This document shows positions 56,321-64,000 of a stretch of 64,000 bases of DNA, piece by piece; position 1 is the first letter of the stretch, and each line of letters begins with the position of its first letter. The DNA comes from an uncultured Tateyamaria sp. Lineage in GTDB: Bacteria; Pseudomonadota; Alphaproteobacteria; Rhodobacterales; Rhodobacteraceae. A program made the translations under genes and the position numbers. The DNA is taken from contig NZ_CANNCF010000001.1 of the NCBI RefSeq assembly GCF_947503045.1, positions 434,001-498,000 on the forward strand, read 5' to 3'. A model generated the notes under the pieces. That model had not been told where the DNA came from. It saw only the letters and a program-made list of their open reading frames with translations, and did no database searches.

Positions 56321-57313
56321 ATGCCCGAAGCGATCGCATTCACTGCACAATTCAAGGGCGTACGGTGGCAAACAGCCCTTGGCATGGCGGCCTGCCTTTC
56401 CATCGCCACGGCCTTTCCGGCCATTGCCCAAGATCAGGACAATCCCCACAACCCGCTAAGTTCCGACGGCGTCAGCGTCGCCGAAATCATGGGCCCCTTC
56501 AACGCCGAACCCGGCAATGAAGGCGACCCGGGCAAGACCACAGGCACCCAGGGCGAATCCATCCCGACCGAATCTGCTGAAGACTTTTTCGACCTGCTGG
56601 AGCTGGAACCGGCGGTCGCGGACCCCATTGAAGACGAAATCGGAATCCGCAGCATCTTCAGACCCGACACGCGCAAGCGCAACAAGACAACCACCTACCC
56701 CGAGCGCACCAGCGTCCTTGTGACTTACAACAACAAGCGCTGTTCCGGCGCGATGATTTCCAAGGACACGGTGCTGACGGCAGGGCATTGCGTGCATGGT
56801 GGCGGTTCCGCGGGAAGTTGGTCGCAGAACGTGCGGGTCTATCCGGGGCGCGATGGGCCATCCTCCCCCTTTGGATCGTGCCGCGCCCGCAGCCTTCATT
56901 CCGTGACAGGCTGGGTGCGCAACCGCGATGAACGCTACGATTACGGCGCCATCAAGCTGGATTGTACCGTGGGCGAACGCACCGGATGGCTGGGCTTTTT
57001 CTGGCAAACGGCCAGCCTTGTGGGGCTGCCCACCATCATCGACGGCTATCCCGGTGACAAGAACCTGACCCAATGGCGCTCGACCGACCAACTGCGCGCG
57101 AACGACACCCGCCAGGTCTTTTACCGCAACGACACGGTTCCGGGAAACAGCGGCTCGGCCGTCTACACCACCGCCTCCAGCGTATGCCGGGGCCCCTGTG
57201 CCCTGGGGGTGCACAGCATGGGCGTCCACGGCGGCGGCGTTCACGCCAGCAACAACCACGGCGTGCGCATCACCAAGGCGGTGTTCGAGAATCTGAAGCG
57301 CTGGACCCAATAA
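56321..57313 (+). CDS. exported S1 (V8/trypsin-like) serine protease
   Basis: The 330-residue protein has a signal peptide (about 1-36, ending AIAQ), a long acidic pro-region (about 37-110) and a chymotrypsin-fold domain. The triad: His 156 in TAGHCVHG, Asp 207 in RYDYGAIKLD, Ser 277 in PGNSGSAVY. It resembles glutamyl endopeptidase/V8-like secreted proteases; several Cys suggest disulfides. GGAGGAAACA precedes the ATG. It is the first gene of a plus-strand unit of four. Confidence 0.9.
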   Translation: MPEAIAFTAQFKGVRWQTALGMAACLSIATAFPAIAQDQDNPHNPLSSDGVSVAEIMGPFNAEPGNEGDPGKTTGTQGESIPTESAEDFFDLLELEPAVADPIEDEIGIRSIFRPDTRKRNKTTTYPERTSVLVTYNNKRCSGAMISKDTVLTAGHCVHGGGSAGSWSQNVRVYPGRDGPSSPFGSCRARSLHSVTGWVRNRDERYDYGAIKLDCTVGERTGWLGFFWQTASLVGLPTIIDGYPGDKNLTQWRSTDQLRANDTRQVFYRNDTVPGNSGSAVYTTASSVCRGPCALGVHSMGVHGGGVHASNNHGVRITKAVFENLKRWTQ

Positions 57314-57380
57314 CCGGCCTCTCAGACCCATCCGGATGCCCCTGACGGGCCTCTGGCTAACTTTGACAAGGAGATTTGAA

Positions 57381-58688
57381 ATGACCAAGAAACCCAAAAA
57401 GAAACCCGCGCCGCAACCTGCTTGCATGTCCCTGTCGTCCTCGGTCGATGAACTTCTGGCGGATGCGCTGAAAACGGAACCCGGCGCGCAGAACACAGGC
57501 CGTACGGTTCTGACCTTCAAGGACGGTGCCAATGGCGACATGGCGGCGATGTTCCAGGCCTCCGGCGCCCGTGTGGCCGATGCGCGCGACTATGTGGATC
57601 AATCCGTAGATCTCTCGCAACTGAGCGATGCCGATGTTCTGATGCTGCCGGAAATCAACGTGGCCGTGATGACACCGCGCGCGGTCGAGGCCAGCGCCGT
57701 GGGCGAGATGTCCGCGCTGTCCAGTGACAGTCCCATAGCCAGCATTGACCCCGAACATTTCGTTCATGCCATCGACAAAAGTTCGGAATTCATGCGTGGC
57801 TTCCTGCAGGCGACGCGGGCCATCGCCGAAGGTCAGGCCCTGCTGGAATCGGAACCGGATTTGATGGTTGAGGCCGAGGCAAGCGGCGTCACCTGGGGTC
57901 TGGCAGCCTGCAAGGTCCCCGAAAGCAGCCGCAGCGGCGCGGGCATCAAGGTTGCCGTGCTCGATACCGGTCTGGATTTCGGACATCCCGATTTCGTCGG
58001 ACGCCGGATCACCGGAAAGTCCTTTGTGGGCGGCACGGAACAGGACGGCAACGGCCATGGCACCCACTGCATAGGCACCGCCTGCGGCCCGCAATCCCCC
58101 ACCGGCCCCGTGCCGCGCTACGGGATCGGCTATGGCGCCCAGATCTATGTGGGCAAGGTATTGGCCGACAATGGCTCCAGCGTGGGCACCAGTGTTCTGC
58201 TGGGCATGAACTGGGCCATCGCGAACCGGTGCGAGGTCATCTCCATGTCTCTGGGCGGGCGCACCTCAACCGTCTATCAGCCCTATGTGCGGGCCGGTCA
58301 AAGGGCGCTGGACAACGGGCTGCTAATGATCGCGGCGACGGGCAACCAAAGAAGCCTCACCGCCGCCCCCGCCAATTCGCCCACGATCATGGCGGTGGCC
58401 TCGCTGGATCCGAACCTCAAACGATCGAACTTCTCGAACTATGGCAAGGTGGAAATCGCGGCCCCGGGCCGGGACGTGCTGTCATCCGCTCCCCGCCCCG
58501 AGCTTTACCGCGAAGCGGCAGGTACCAGCATGGCCACCCCCCATGTGGCGGGCTGCGCCGCGCTCTGGGCACAGACCGATCCCCGCTTGCGCGGTAAGGC
58601 GCTTTGGGATCGGTTGCAACGCGCGGCCCGTCCGCTGAGCGAGCCGGCAAAATTCGTTGGCAGCGGCCTGGTTCAGGCGCCATCCTGA
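57381..58688 (+). CDS. S8 subtilisin-like protease
   Basis: The 435-residue protein starts at MTKKPKKKPAPQ with AAGGAGA upstream. Residues about 40-95 look like an I9-type propeptide (RTVLTFKDGANGDMAAMF, ending VLMLPEINVAVMTP). The peptidase domain has Asp 195 (AVLDTGLDF), His 226 (GNGHGTHCIG), Asn 322 (AATGNQ) and Ser 383 (AGTSMATPHVAG). No classical signal peptide precedes the propeptide. It is followed by a gene for a separate I9-like protein, whose upstream ATG overlaps its stop. Confidence 0.9.
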   Translation: MTKKPKKKPAPQPACMSLSSSVDELLADALKTEPGAQNTGRTVLTFKDGANGDMAAMFQASGARVADARDYVDQSVDLSQLSDADVLMLPEINVAVMTPRAVEASAVGEMSALSSDSPIASIDPEHFVHAIDKSSEFMRGFLQATRAIAEGQALLESEPDLMVEAEASGVTWGLAACKVPESSRSGAGIKVAVLDTGLDFGHPDFVGRRITGKSFVGGTEQDGNGHGTHCIGTACGPQSPTGPVPRYGIGYGAQIYVGKVLADNGSSVGTSVLLGMNWAIANRCEVISMSLGGRTSTVYQPYVRAGQRALDNGLLMIAATGNQRSLTAAPANSPTIMAVASLDPNLKRSNFSNYGKVEIAAPGRDVLSSAPRPELYREAAGTSMATPHVAGCAALWAQTDPRLRGKALWDRLQRAARPLSEPAKFVGSGLVQAPS

Positions 58689-58732
58689 TGCCAGCGGCAG
58701 TGATCCTGACCTCAACAGAAGGAAGTGAGCCC

Positions 58733-58972
58733 ATGGACGACACGCAAAGATGGATCGTAACAGTGGAGCCAAGCGCCGATCTCGCCGATCTAAGCCAGCG
58801 CCTGCAGTCCCAGGGCTGCGCCGTCGAACACGCCCTTGAAGAACTCGGGATGTTGGTGGGCGTTTGTAGCCAGACCATGGCCGACAGCATCGCTGCCCTT
58901 CCCGAGGTCAAGGACGTCTCGCCGGAGATCAGCACCAGCATCGACCCACCCGATCTGGACGACGCGCCCTAA
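58733..58972 (+). CDS. stand-alone I9-propeptide-like protein
   Basis: The 79-residue protein starts at MDDTQRWIVTVEPSADL (GGAAG site upstream; an earlier ATG at 58688 overlaps the subtilase stop). The pattern is that of subtilisin propeptides/I9 inhibitors: a first beta strand WIVTVEP, a helix LADLSQRLQSQG, a strand, a second helix SIAALPEV and a final strand KDVSPEIST, about 75 residues in all. As a free protein it could inhibit or help fold the neighbouring subtilase in trans. The assignment rests on pattern, not on catalytic residues. Confidence 0.65.
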   Translation: MDDTQRWIVTVEPSADLADLSQRLQSQGCAVEHALEELGMLVGVCSQTMADSIAALPEVKDVSPEISTSIDPPDLDDAP

Positions 58973-59164
58973 AGCTTCATGCGAAAGACCTGACGCGACC
59001 AGCGTTGCCTGACGCCAAAGATTTCAAGGCGCTAAGTGATGCGAAACGTTTCGGGTACGTCGCCAGAGGCTCGGAGGTACGAATCCGATCACAACAACAT
59101 CATTCGGGCGCAGCACTTGCGCCCGGATCCCCCCGTTTTGGCCAAAAGAGCAGAGGTTTTCATC

Positions 59165-59938
59165 ATGACACCTTCGATTGCAATCCGCTTCCTACACCGC
59201 ACCCCGTTGCTATGTTTGCCCCTACTGGTGGCAGGCTGCGCCACATTATCGGCGCTGACCTTGCCCGAATCTCGAGGCACAGCAGGGGCCCAGACCAGCC
59301 TGACATCCGGCCCCTGCGCCAGCGCACGGGAAAGTGCCGCCGGATTGATCGCGCCCGGGGTTCTGCCCAGTATCCTATTCGATCAGGCCGCCAGCCTTCT
59401 CAACTCCGCATTGGAAGCCAAAGCCGCGCGCTTCACGGCAACCTATGTGGCGCGGATCTCGCTGGATCGGTTGGTTCCCGGTCACTGTCTGCGCATGCAG
59501 CGCCTGACGCAAGATGGCGAGGTTCTCAGCGATCTCGAAATAAAGGTGGCCAGCCGCGGGGGTTCGTCCCTAGAACTGGTCCCTCAAAGGCTGAACATGA
59601 CCGCCTTTGCCGCCTCCTCTTCTGCGCAAGACGGGACCGTCAGCGCCGCCGTATCCGTGTCCGCGTCGATTTCCTATGTGAACCGCCGCCAGATCGACGG
59701 GCCCGCGCCGATCACAAGCTTTTCGCTGCCCATTGCCGCGGCCCGCGTCACGCTGGACCGCACCCCGTCCGACGTACTGAATGGACAGCGTTCTCCGTTC
59801 TTTCCCGATACCGGAGACCGGCCCGTGAACATCGCTATCAGTGTCACCGAACATGGCGACGGCGGCGATACTGTACAGGGCGGGCTTGACGGCTTCGCTG
59901 CAAATGCCGCCGCGCTGCGCACGTTGCTGGGGATATGA
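59165..59938 (+). CDS. lipoprotein of unknown function
   Basis: The 257-residue protein starts at ATG 59165 and has a lipoprotein signal (FLHRTPLLCLPLLVAGC, lipobox LVAGC). The mature part is Ala/Ser-rich with alternating beta-like segments and a helical start (SLLNSALEAKAARFTATYVARISLD); no family is recognised. It is the last gene of the plus-strand protease unit, probably in the outer membrane or periplasm near the S1 protease. Confidence 0.7.
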   Translation: MTPSIAIRFLHRTPLLCLPLLVAGCATLSALTLPESRGTAGAQTSLTSGPCASARESAAGLIAPGVLPSILFDQAASLLNSALEAKAARFTATYVARISLDRLVPGHCLRMQRLTQDGEVLSDLEIKVASRGGSSLELVPQRLNMTAFAASSSAQDGTVSAAVSVSASISYVNRRQIDGPAPITSFSLPIAAARVTLDRTPSDVLNGQRSPFFPDTGDRPVNIAISVTEHGDGGDTVQGGLDGFAANAAALRTLLGI

Positions 59939-60367
59939 TGCTTCGCCGCCACGGGTCCGGCGTGCGTCCCCCTTCCCGCATCAAAAACCCGTGCGGCCCC
60001 GCCAGTGTCGGGGCCAAACCTCCAGAAACTGGCCAAGATCTTTCCTGCACCGCAGCAAAAGCGAAAAGCCTGATCAGAAAGGCCCTCGCGCTCCAAATGG
60101 GTCGCTACTTTCTGCGCCCGCAACACGTTGTTTTTCCACAGAATCGGCGAAAGCGGAAGTTCGCTGCAGGTGCAAGTTCGCGAGGCCGATTTCGCAAAAG
60201 CTGCCGTTCCTTGATGAATTGGCCTCAGGAATTTTGCATTCGATCCGATTTCGCAAGGAGCTTGGTGTGTCGGATAACACGCCAAAACTAGAAACCAGCT
60301 TTTTCCGGGAAGCGAATGTGCGCTGCGGTGGCTAAAAAAGCAATGCAACCGAATTTGATATGCCTCG
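59939..60367. other. island right border region with IS relic
   Basis: This is a 429-bp gene-free stretch. It holds the IS1182-type relic (60017-60141), the AAGCGGAAGTTCGCTGC motif at 60151-60167 and a diverged copy, AAGCGAATGTGCGCTGC, at 60310-60326. Nothing else was found. Confidence 0.5.
60017..60141 (+). mobile_element. 3' remnant of an IS1182-type element
   Basis: AACCTCCAGAAACTGGCCAAGATC and the following bases to the stop codon match the transposase end at 47460-47519 (NLQKLAKIFPAPQQ versus NLRKLAKIFPAPQQ). After the stop the same trailer, CGCAACACGTTGTTTTT, leads into a terminal repeat with one change (GTTTTTCCACA). Same orientation as the copy at 46.4-47.6 kb. Confidence 0.85.
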
Positions 60368-61744
60368 TCAGATGCCTTTGGCCATCTCTGACCAAAGATC
60401 GGCATATGCCATGAGCCGCTCCAATGGCAATGTTGTACCAAATCGGTCAAGCTCAGGTGAAAACGGTTTATCGCCCAGCAACATAGCTGCGCCGATGCCT
60501 GTGCCTGTGACGGCTGCGTTCGTAAATACTGGCCTGGCCGTTACAGCGTGCAACATGGCGAGGTATTCGGGGTTTCTTGCGAAAGGGCCTTCCACGATTG
60601 TGGAGCCGGAACTGTCGACCAGTTTCAGACAGGTGCCTGTCATCAAAGCCAGATAGAACGAAAGCGCGGCAGAGCGCTTGCCCGTTCCGATCTTGGGTTC
60701 ACTGCCGTGCCATTGCATCTGCCGGCCCTGAAACGGTCCCGAGCTGGGTTCGACTGAGGGCAAGAGCATGCAGGCCTCATCCAGCACCGCCGATACGTCC
60801 GTCTTTGTTGGATCGACTTGCTTGCCTTGCTGGATCAGTTCGAACTCTCGTCCGCCCATAAAGCGTGCGCTGGCCACGGCTTGTTCGTGCGCGTTGACGT
60901 TGACGAGGGTGTCGCGAGCGGGATCCAACGAAACTGCCTTTCCGCTCAAAGACATAGCAATGACCCAAGTGCCGGTTGAGACGACAGACAAAGGCGCGTC
61001 TAGCGATGTGACGTAAGGATAAAGAGACGCGTTTGAATCGTGGATGCCGACGCACACCGGCGTGCCAGGTGCAAGGCCGGTGGCCTCTGCGATCTGGGGC
61101 AAAATTGGCCCTAAGATGTCGCTGGGGCGACGCACGGGTGCCAGTTTGCCGCGAATGCCGAGCTTGGCTGTCAGGTCGGAGTACGTCCCTTCATAAGGAT
61201 TCCAAAGATCAGTGTGGCAGCCGATGGATGTCACGTCCGTCGCGGCCACGCCCGTCAGGCGGTGCCCCCAATATTGCGGGTAGGTCACGATCCGGGTCGT
61301 GCGGTCCTTGAGGCTCGGATCATTGGCAAAGAGCCAATGCAGTTGCGCGCCGATGTTCAGGCCACCTGCAAGCTTGGGCGATCCGGTTTGGGCAAAGTCG
61401 GGCTTGAGGGCGTCGTAAGCGGCGACGATTTCGGCAGGGTAAGTGTGCTCGTAGTCCAGTATGGGTGCTGCCAGTGCGTCAGTGGCATCCAGCAATGCAG
61501 CACAGGCCCCGTGGGTGGTTACCGAAATCGCATCGATACCGTGCTCTTTGTGGAATTGCGCCAGAGCATTCAAAAGAAATGCCCAGTGCCCCTCCACGTC
61601 ATAATGCGGGTATGGCGGGCCGGGTTGGACGATGTTGGGGCGCGTGACGACCGCGATTTCTGTCAGGCGCTCCAAATCCACAAGCGCGAGTTTCGCGTTG
61701 GTCTTGCCGATGTCGATGACAGCGATGTGGCGCGGTGCGGTCAT
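60368..61744 (-). CDS. rhaK: rhamnulokinase-type FGGY sugar kinase
   Basis: The 458-residue kinase has an N-terminal phosphate motif [55 protein letters not shown] and a C-terminal [13 protein letters not shown]. The gene order rhaP-rhaQ-rhaU-rhaK matches the Rhizobium rhamnose locus, where RhaK is needed for catabolism and for transport activity. Its start overlaps the rhaU stop by 4 bp. Confidence 0.9.
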   Translation of the reverse strand: MTAPRHIAVIDIGKTNAKLALVDLERLTEIAVVTRPNIVQPGPPYPHYDVEGHWAFLLNALAQFHKEHGIDAISVTTHGACAALLDATDALAAPILDYEHTYPAEIVAAYDALKPDFAQTGSPKLAGGLNIGAQLHWLFANDPSLKDRTTRIVTYPQYWGHRLTGVAATDVTSIGCHTDLWNPYEGTYSDLTAKLGIRGKLAPVRRPSDILGPILPQIAEATGLAPGTPVCVGIHDSNASLYPYVTSLDAPLSVVSTGTWVIAMSLSGKAVSLDPARDTLVNVNAHEQAVASARFMGGREFELIQQGKQVDPTKTDVSAVLDEACMLLPSVEPSSGPFQGRQMQWHGSEPKIGTGKRSAALSFYLALMTGTCLKLVDSSGSTIVEGPFARNPEYLAMLHAVTARPVFTNAAVTGTGIGAAMLLGDKPFSPELDRFGTTLPLERLMAYADLWSEMAKGI

Positions 61745-62058
61745 GGCATGTGAAACAGCGGCGTCAGCGGCACGGCAACGGGCGAGCTATCGTCGTTCGT
61801 TTCCATGATGTCGCCCATATAGGCCCACCATTTTTGCATGACAGGATGGTCTGGCAGCGCGTCCATGCCGTGATCGTCCTCGCGGGTCAGAACGCCAATC
61901 AGGTGGCCTGTTTCCTCATCCAGATGGATCGAATAGTCGCTGACACCCGCGTCGTGCACTAGATCAACAAGCTCCGGCCAGATCGCATCATGGCGGAGTT
62001 TGTATTCATCGGCCATCCCATCGTTCAGCCGCATACGAAAGACGTAACGCGCGCTCAT
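61741..62058 (-). CDS. rhaU: L-rhamnose mutarotase
   Basis: The 105-residue protein starts at [14 protein letters not shown] (the track extension belongs to the upstream frame). Family marks are [25 protein letters not shown] and [15 protein letters not shown]. It interconverts alpha and beta L-rhamnose. Overlaps of 4 bp on both sides. Confidence 0.93.
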   Translation of the reverse strand: MSARYVFRMRLNDGMADEYKLRHDAIWPELVDLVHDAGVSDYSIHLDEETGHLIGVLTREDDHGMDALPDHPVMQKWWAYMGDIMETNDDSSPVAVPLTPLFHMP

Positions 62059-63056
62059 GACTTGCGCCCTGCGGCGGCCATTGACCAAAGGCGTGGCAGG
62101 GCGATCACCCCGATCAGCAAAAGGCCGATGAAGATCGACATCACGATACCAGGCACGTTCAGCAGACCCAGTCCGAATGTCACAAGTCCCATCACGAAGG
62201 CTGCGATCACGACACCGGGGATCGTGCCGGATCCGCCAAGGATATTAACGCCGCCAAGGACAACCATTGTGACCACCTCAAGCTCCATCCCCGTTGCGAT
62301 GCTGGGCCGTGTCGATCCAAGCCGCGACGTAAGGCACACCGCCGCGATGCCAGACATCAGGCCTGTTAACAGAAACAGGATGAACTTGACGCGGGCCACG
62401 CGAATGCCGCTGAACAAGGCGCCTGTCGGATTGTTGCCGATGGCATAGACGGCGCGGCCGAAGTTGGTTTTGTGCAGCAGCACGCCGTAGATGATTGCGA
62501 TGATCACGAAGAGCAGCATCTCGACCGTGAAAACCCAATAAATGTAGCCCTGTCCGAACCACGAAAAGCTGGCCGGATATCCGCGGAAGGCGTCATCGCC
62601 AAGGATGATGAAGCTGATCCCGCGGAAAAGGCTCATGGTGCCGATGGTGACCACGATAGACGGCAGGCCAAGCCCGGTGACGAAGAACCCGTTGAAGGCT
62701 CCGCACAGCACGCCGACCGTAAGGCCGATGATGACGAGTTCGGGCGTGCCAGCCCCGTATTGCAGGGCAAGTCCCATCGCCGTGCTGGCCAGCGCGATGA
62801 TTGATGCGACAGACAGGTCGATTTCACCCGAAATGATCAGCAGCGCCATCGCGAAGGCGATCATCGCTTTTTCGGTGAAATTGAATGTCGCATCGCTAAG
62901 GTTCCAAGCGCTCAGGAAATAGGGCGAGGCGAAGCTGTTGATCACGAAGATTGCGATGGCCACGGCCAACAACAGGGCCTCCCAGCTTTTGAAGATTCGC
63001 GCCGCGCGGCTGTTCAGGCGGTCGGGGACATGGCGGGTTTGGGTTGCGTCCGTCAT
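62055..63056 (-). CDS. rhaQ: rhamnose ABC transporter permease
   Basis: The 333-residue permease of the ribose/xylose class has about ten helices, with the family segments [21 protein letters not shown] and [16 protein letters not shown] and the conserved [19 protein letters not shown]. It forms the channel with RhaP; the ATPase (RhaT) and binding protein (RhaS) genes should lie upstream, beyond the right edge. Confidence 0.9.
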   Translation of the reverse strand: MTDATQTRHVPDRLNSRAARIFKSWEALLLAVAIAIFVINSFASPYFLSAWNLSDATFNFTEKAMIAFAMALLIISGEIDLSVASIIALASTAMGLALQYGAGTPELVIIGLTVGVLCGAFNGFFVTGLGLPSIVVTIGTMSLFRGISFIILGDDAFRGYPASFSWFGQGYIYWVFTVEMLLFVIIAIIYGVLLHKTNFGRAVYAIGNNPTGALFSGIRVARVKFILFLLTGLMSGIAAVCLTSRLGSTRPSIATGMELEVVTMVVLGGVNILGGSGTIPGVVIAAFVMGLVTFGLGLLNVPGIVMSIFIGLLLIGVIALPRLWSMAAAGRKS

Positions 63057-64000
63057 TGTGTGGCCTCCGCCTCTTTGAGAATAATTCGGCCTTTGTTGCG
63101 GCCCGCACGGGCGTTAAAGGCCACGGCAATCAGGATCGCGCTGCCCGAAATAGCGAGCTGCCAGAAGGGCGAGATATTCACGACCGGAAGCGCATTTTTG
63201 ACGACCCCGAGGAAGATAGCGCCCAGCACTGCGCCGCCGACAGAGCCGACTCCGCCAGCGATGGAAATGCCACCGATGACACAGGCGGCCACAACCTCAA
63301 GCTCAAAGCCGCCCGCGATATCCACGTAGGCCACGGCAAATCGCGACACCCAAAGGTATCCGGTCAGTCCGGCCAATGCGCCCGATACCACGAAGGCCCA
63401 AAACTGCGTCTTACCCACGTCGATGCCGGTGTAGATGGCCGCATGCGGGTTACCGCCCACCGCAAAAATGGACCGTCCGAATTGTGTCCGCGCCATCATG
63501 ATCCCGAACAGGATGATCGTGATGATCGCGGCCCATGACAACACGGGCAGACCCAATAGAACCATGCGTGGGTAGTCGGTGAAGGCTGGCGACATCTCGT
63601 GAGAGTTCACCCATTTTCCGTCTGAAATCAGGAAGATAATGCCCCGAAAGATGGTCATGGTGCCAAGGGTCACAACGATCGGTGGGATTGCCAATTTCCA
63701 GACCAGCACCCCGTTGATCGCCCCCATGATCGCCCCCAGAAGGATGGCAATTGCAATGATCACAGGGATCGGCAGGCCCGGCATCGCGACGTTGATCATC
63801 GCCACCGCCATGCCCGTCAAAGCAAGGTTCGCGGCCACAGACAGATCAATGCAGCGGGTCAGGATCACGACCATCTGCCCCAGCGCAAGGATGATCAGCG
63901 GGGCTGTATCGTTGAAGACATTAGCCAGATTTGTCGGCGTAACGAAGCCGGAGAAGCGCGACGAGATCAGAAGGAGAAGCACCAAGATGGCGCCGCCCAA
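63053..64000 (-). CDS. rhaP: rhamnose ABC transporter permease, 5' end outside window
   Basis: This second permease is open to the window edge; the track's first codon is a TTG at the edge, so the true start is outside. It has the same family marks (VVILTRCIDLSVAANLALTG, VVTLGTMTIFRGIIFLIS, CVIGGISIAGGVGSVGGAVLG). It overlaps rhaQ by 4 bp. Confidence 0.88.
   Translation of the reverse strand: MGGAILVLLLLISSRFSGFVTPTNLANVFNDTAPLIILALGQMVVILTRCIDLSVAANLALTGMAVAMINVAMPGLPIPVIIAIAILLGAIMGAINGVLVWKLAIPPIVVTLGTMTIFRGIIFLISDGKWVNSHEMSPAFTDYPRMVLLGLPVLSWAAIITIILFGIMMARTQFGRSIFAVGGNPHAAIYTGIDVGKTQFWAFVVSGALAGLTGYLWVSRFAVAYVDIAGGFELEVVAACVIGGISIAGGVGSVGGAVLGAIFLGVVKNALPVVNISPFWQLAISGSAILIAVAFNARAGRNKGRIILKEAEATQ

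Larger units (their letters stand above)
42019..60330. mobile_element. accessory region (genomic island) starting at tRNA-Arg
   Basis: From the tRNA 3' end to about 60.3 kb the DNA consists of an integrase relic, recombination genes, three IS types and a protease locus. Core metabolism (a rhamnose operon) resumes at 60368. I found no copy of the tRNA 3' end on the right, so the right border is only where the last IS relic ends. Several rearrangements probably replaced the original island end. Confidence 0.6.

Noticed and set aside
59005-59889. 294-residue plus-strand ORF overlapping the lipoprotein gene
   Set aside because: Arg/Ser-rich alternative frame without a signal or domain; the frame with the lipobox is preferred.
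60017-60367. Right attachment site copied from the tRNA-Arg 3' end
   Set aside because: I searched by eye for GGTTCGAATCC and TCGGTCCGCCA around the right border and found no copy.

Overview
The window looks like chromosomal DNA of a marine alphaproteobacterium of the order Rhodobacterales (Roseobacter group). The reasons are high GC, the S10/spc/alpha ribosomal gene order with rpsM starting at GTG, an ATP12-type F1 assembly chaperone, an Aap/Bzt amino-acid ABC transporter, a VPLPA-CTERM protein and a Rhizobium-type rhamnose operon. The species cannot be named from the sequence alone.

Region 1 (1-17.5 kb) is the ribosomal protein super-operon: rpsC (cut by the window edge)-rplP // rpmC-rpsQ-rplN-rplX-rplE-rpsN-rpsH-rplF-rplR-rpsE-rpmD // rplO-secY-adk // rpsM-rpsK-rpoA-rplQ. 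It is interrupted at the double slashes. The first break (3.3 kb) holds small ORFs, a hemerythrin-like protein, a TIGR02466 putative dioxygenase and a VPLPA-CTERM protein. The second (3.2 kb) holds a PQ-loop-like membrane protein, a 2-hydroxychromene-2-carboxylate isomerase homologue and an orphan ammonium transporter. The third is short. After every break a sigma70-like promoter (TTGnnn, 17 bp, TATACG or TATCTC) restarts the ribosomal genes. A short palindromic GTAGGGTGGG-type repeat recurs in the spacers.

Region 2 (17.5-42 kb) is core genome. It holds a Do-type protease with rarA, crcB, an RluC-type synthase, a HAD hydrolase and atp12; the aapJQMP transporter; a minus-strand group sixA-ferredoxin-sterol desaturase; a minus-strand group yidC-MOSC-engB and argB; a GGDEF/EAL protein; ttcA; a DUF3833 lipoprotein; rpmH-rnpA-yidD; a VTT membrane protein paired with a flavin disulfide reductase; and an orphan histidine kinase. 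It ends in tRNA-Arg(ACG).

Region 3 (42.1-60.3 kb) is accessory DNA beginning at the 3' end of tRNA-Arg. The left part is a mobile-element graveyard: a tRNA-type integrase with three lesions, an AlpA-like HTH gene preceded by a helically phased TCGWAAA array, an unusual HTH-zinc ribbon-tyrosine recombinase fusion, a broken IS1182-type element, a two-gene IS91-type element and an IS6-type element lacking the usual catalytic Glu. The right part (51.8-59.9 kb) is a coherent divergent locus: a SARP-like wHTH/TolB-like/TPR regulator, a PAP2/vanadium-haloperoxidase-like protein with seven LHKx repeats, a subtilase without signal peptide, and on the other strand an exported S1 protease, a second subtilase, a stand-alone I9-propeptide-like protein and a lipoprotein. 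This protease/haloperoxidase locus is the best candidate for an undescribed system. It ends next to a second remnant of the same IS1182-type element.

Region 4 (60.4-64 kb) is the distal part of an L-rhamnose operon on the minus strand (rhaP-rhaQ-rhaU-rhaK) with 4-bp overlaps. rhaP runs off the window.
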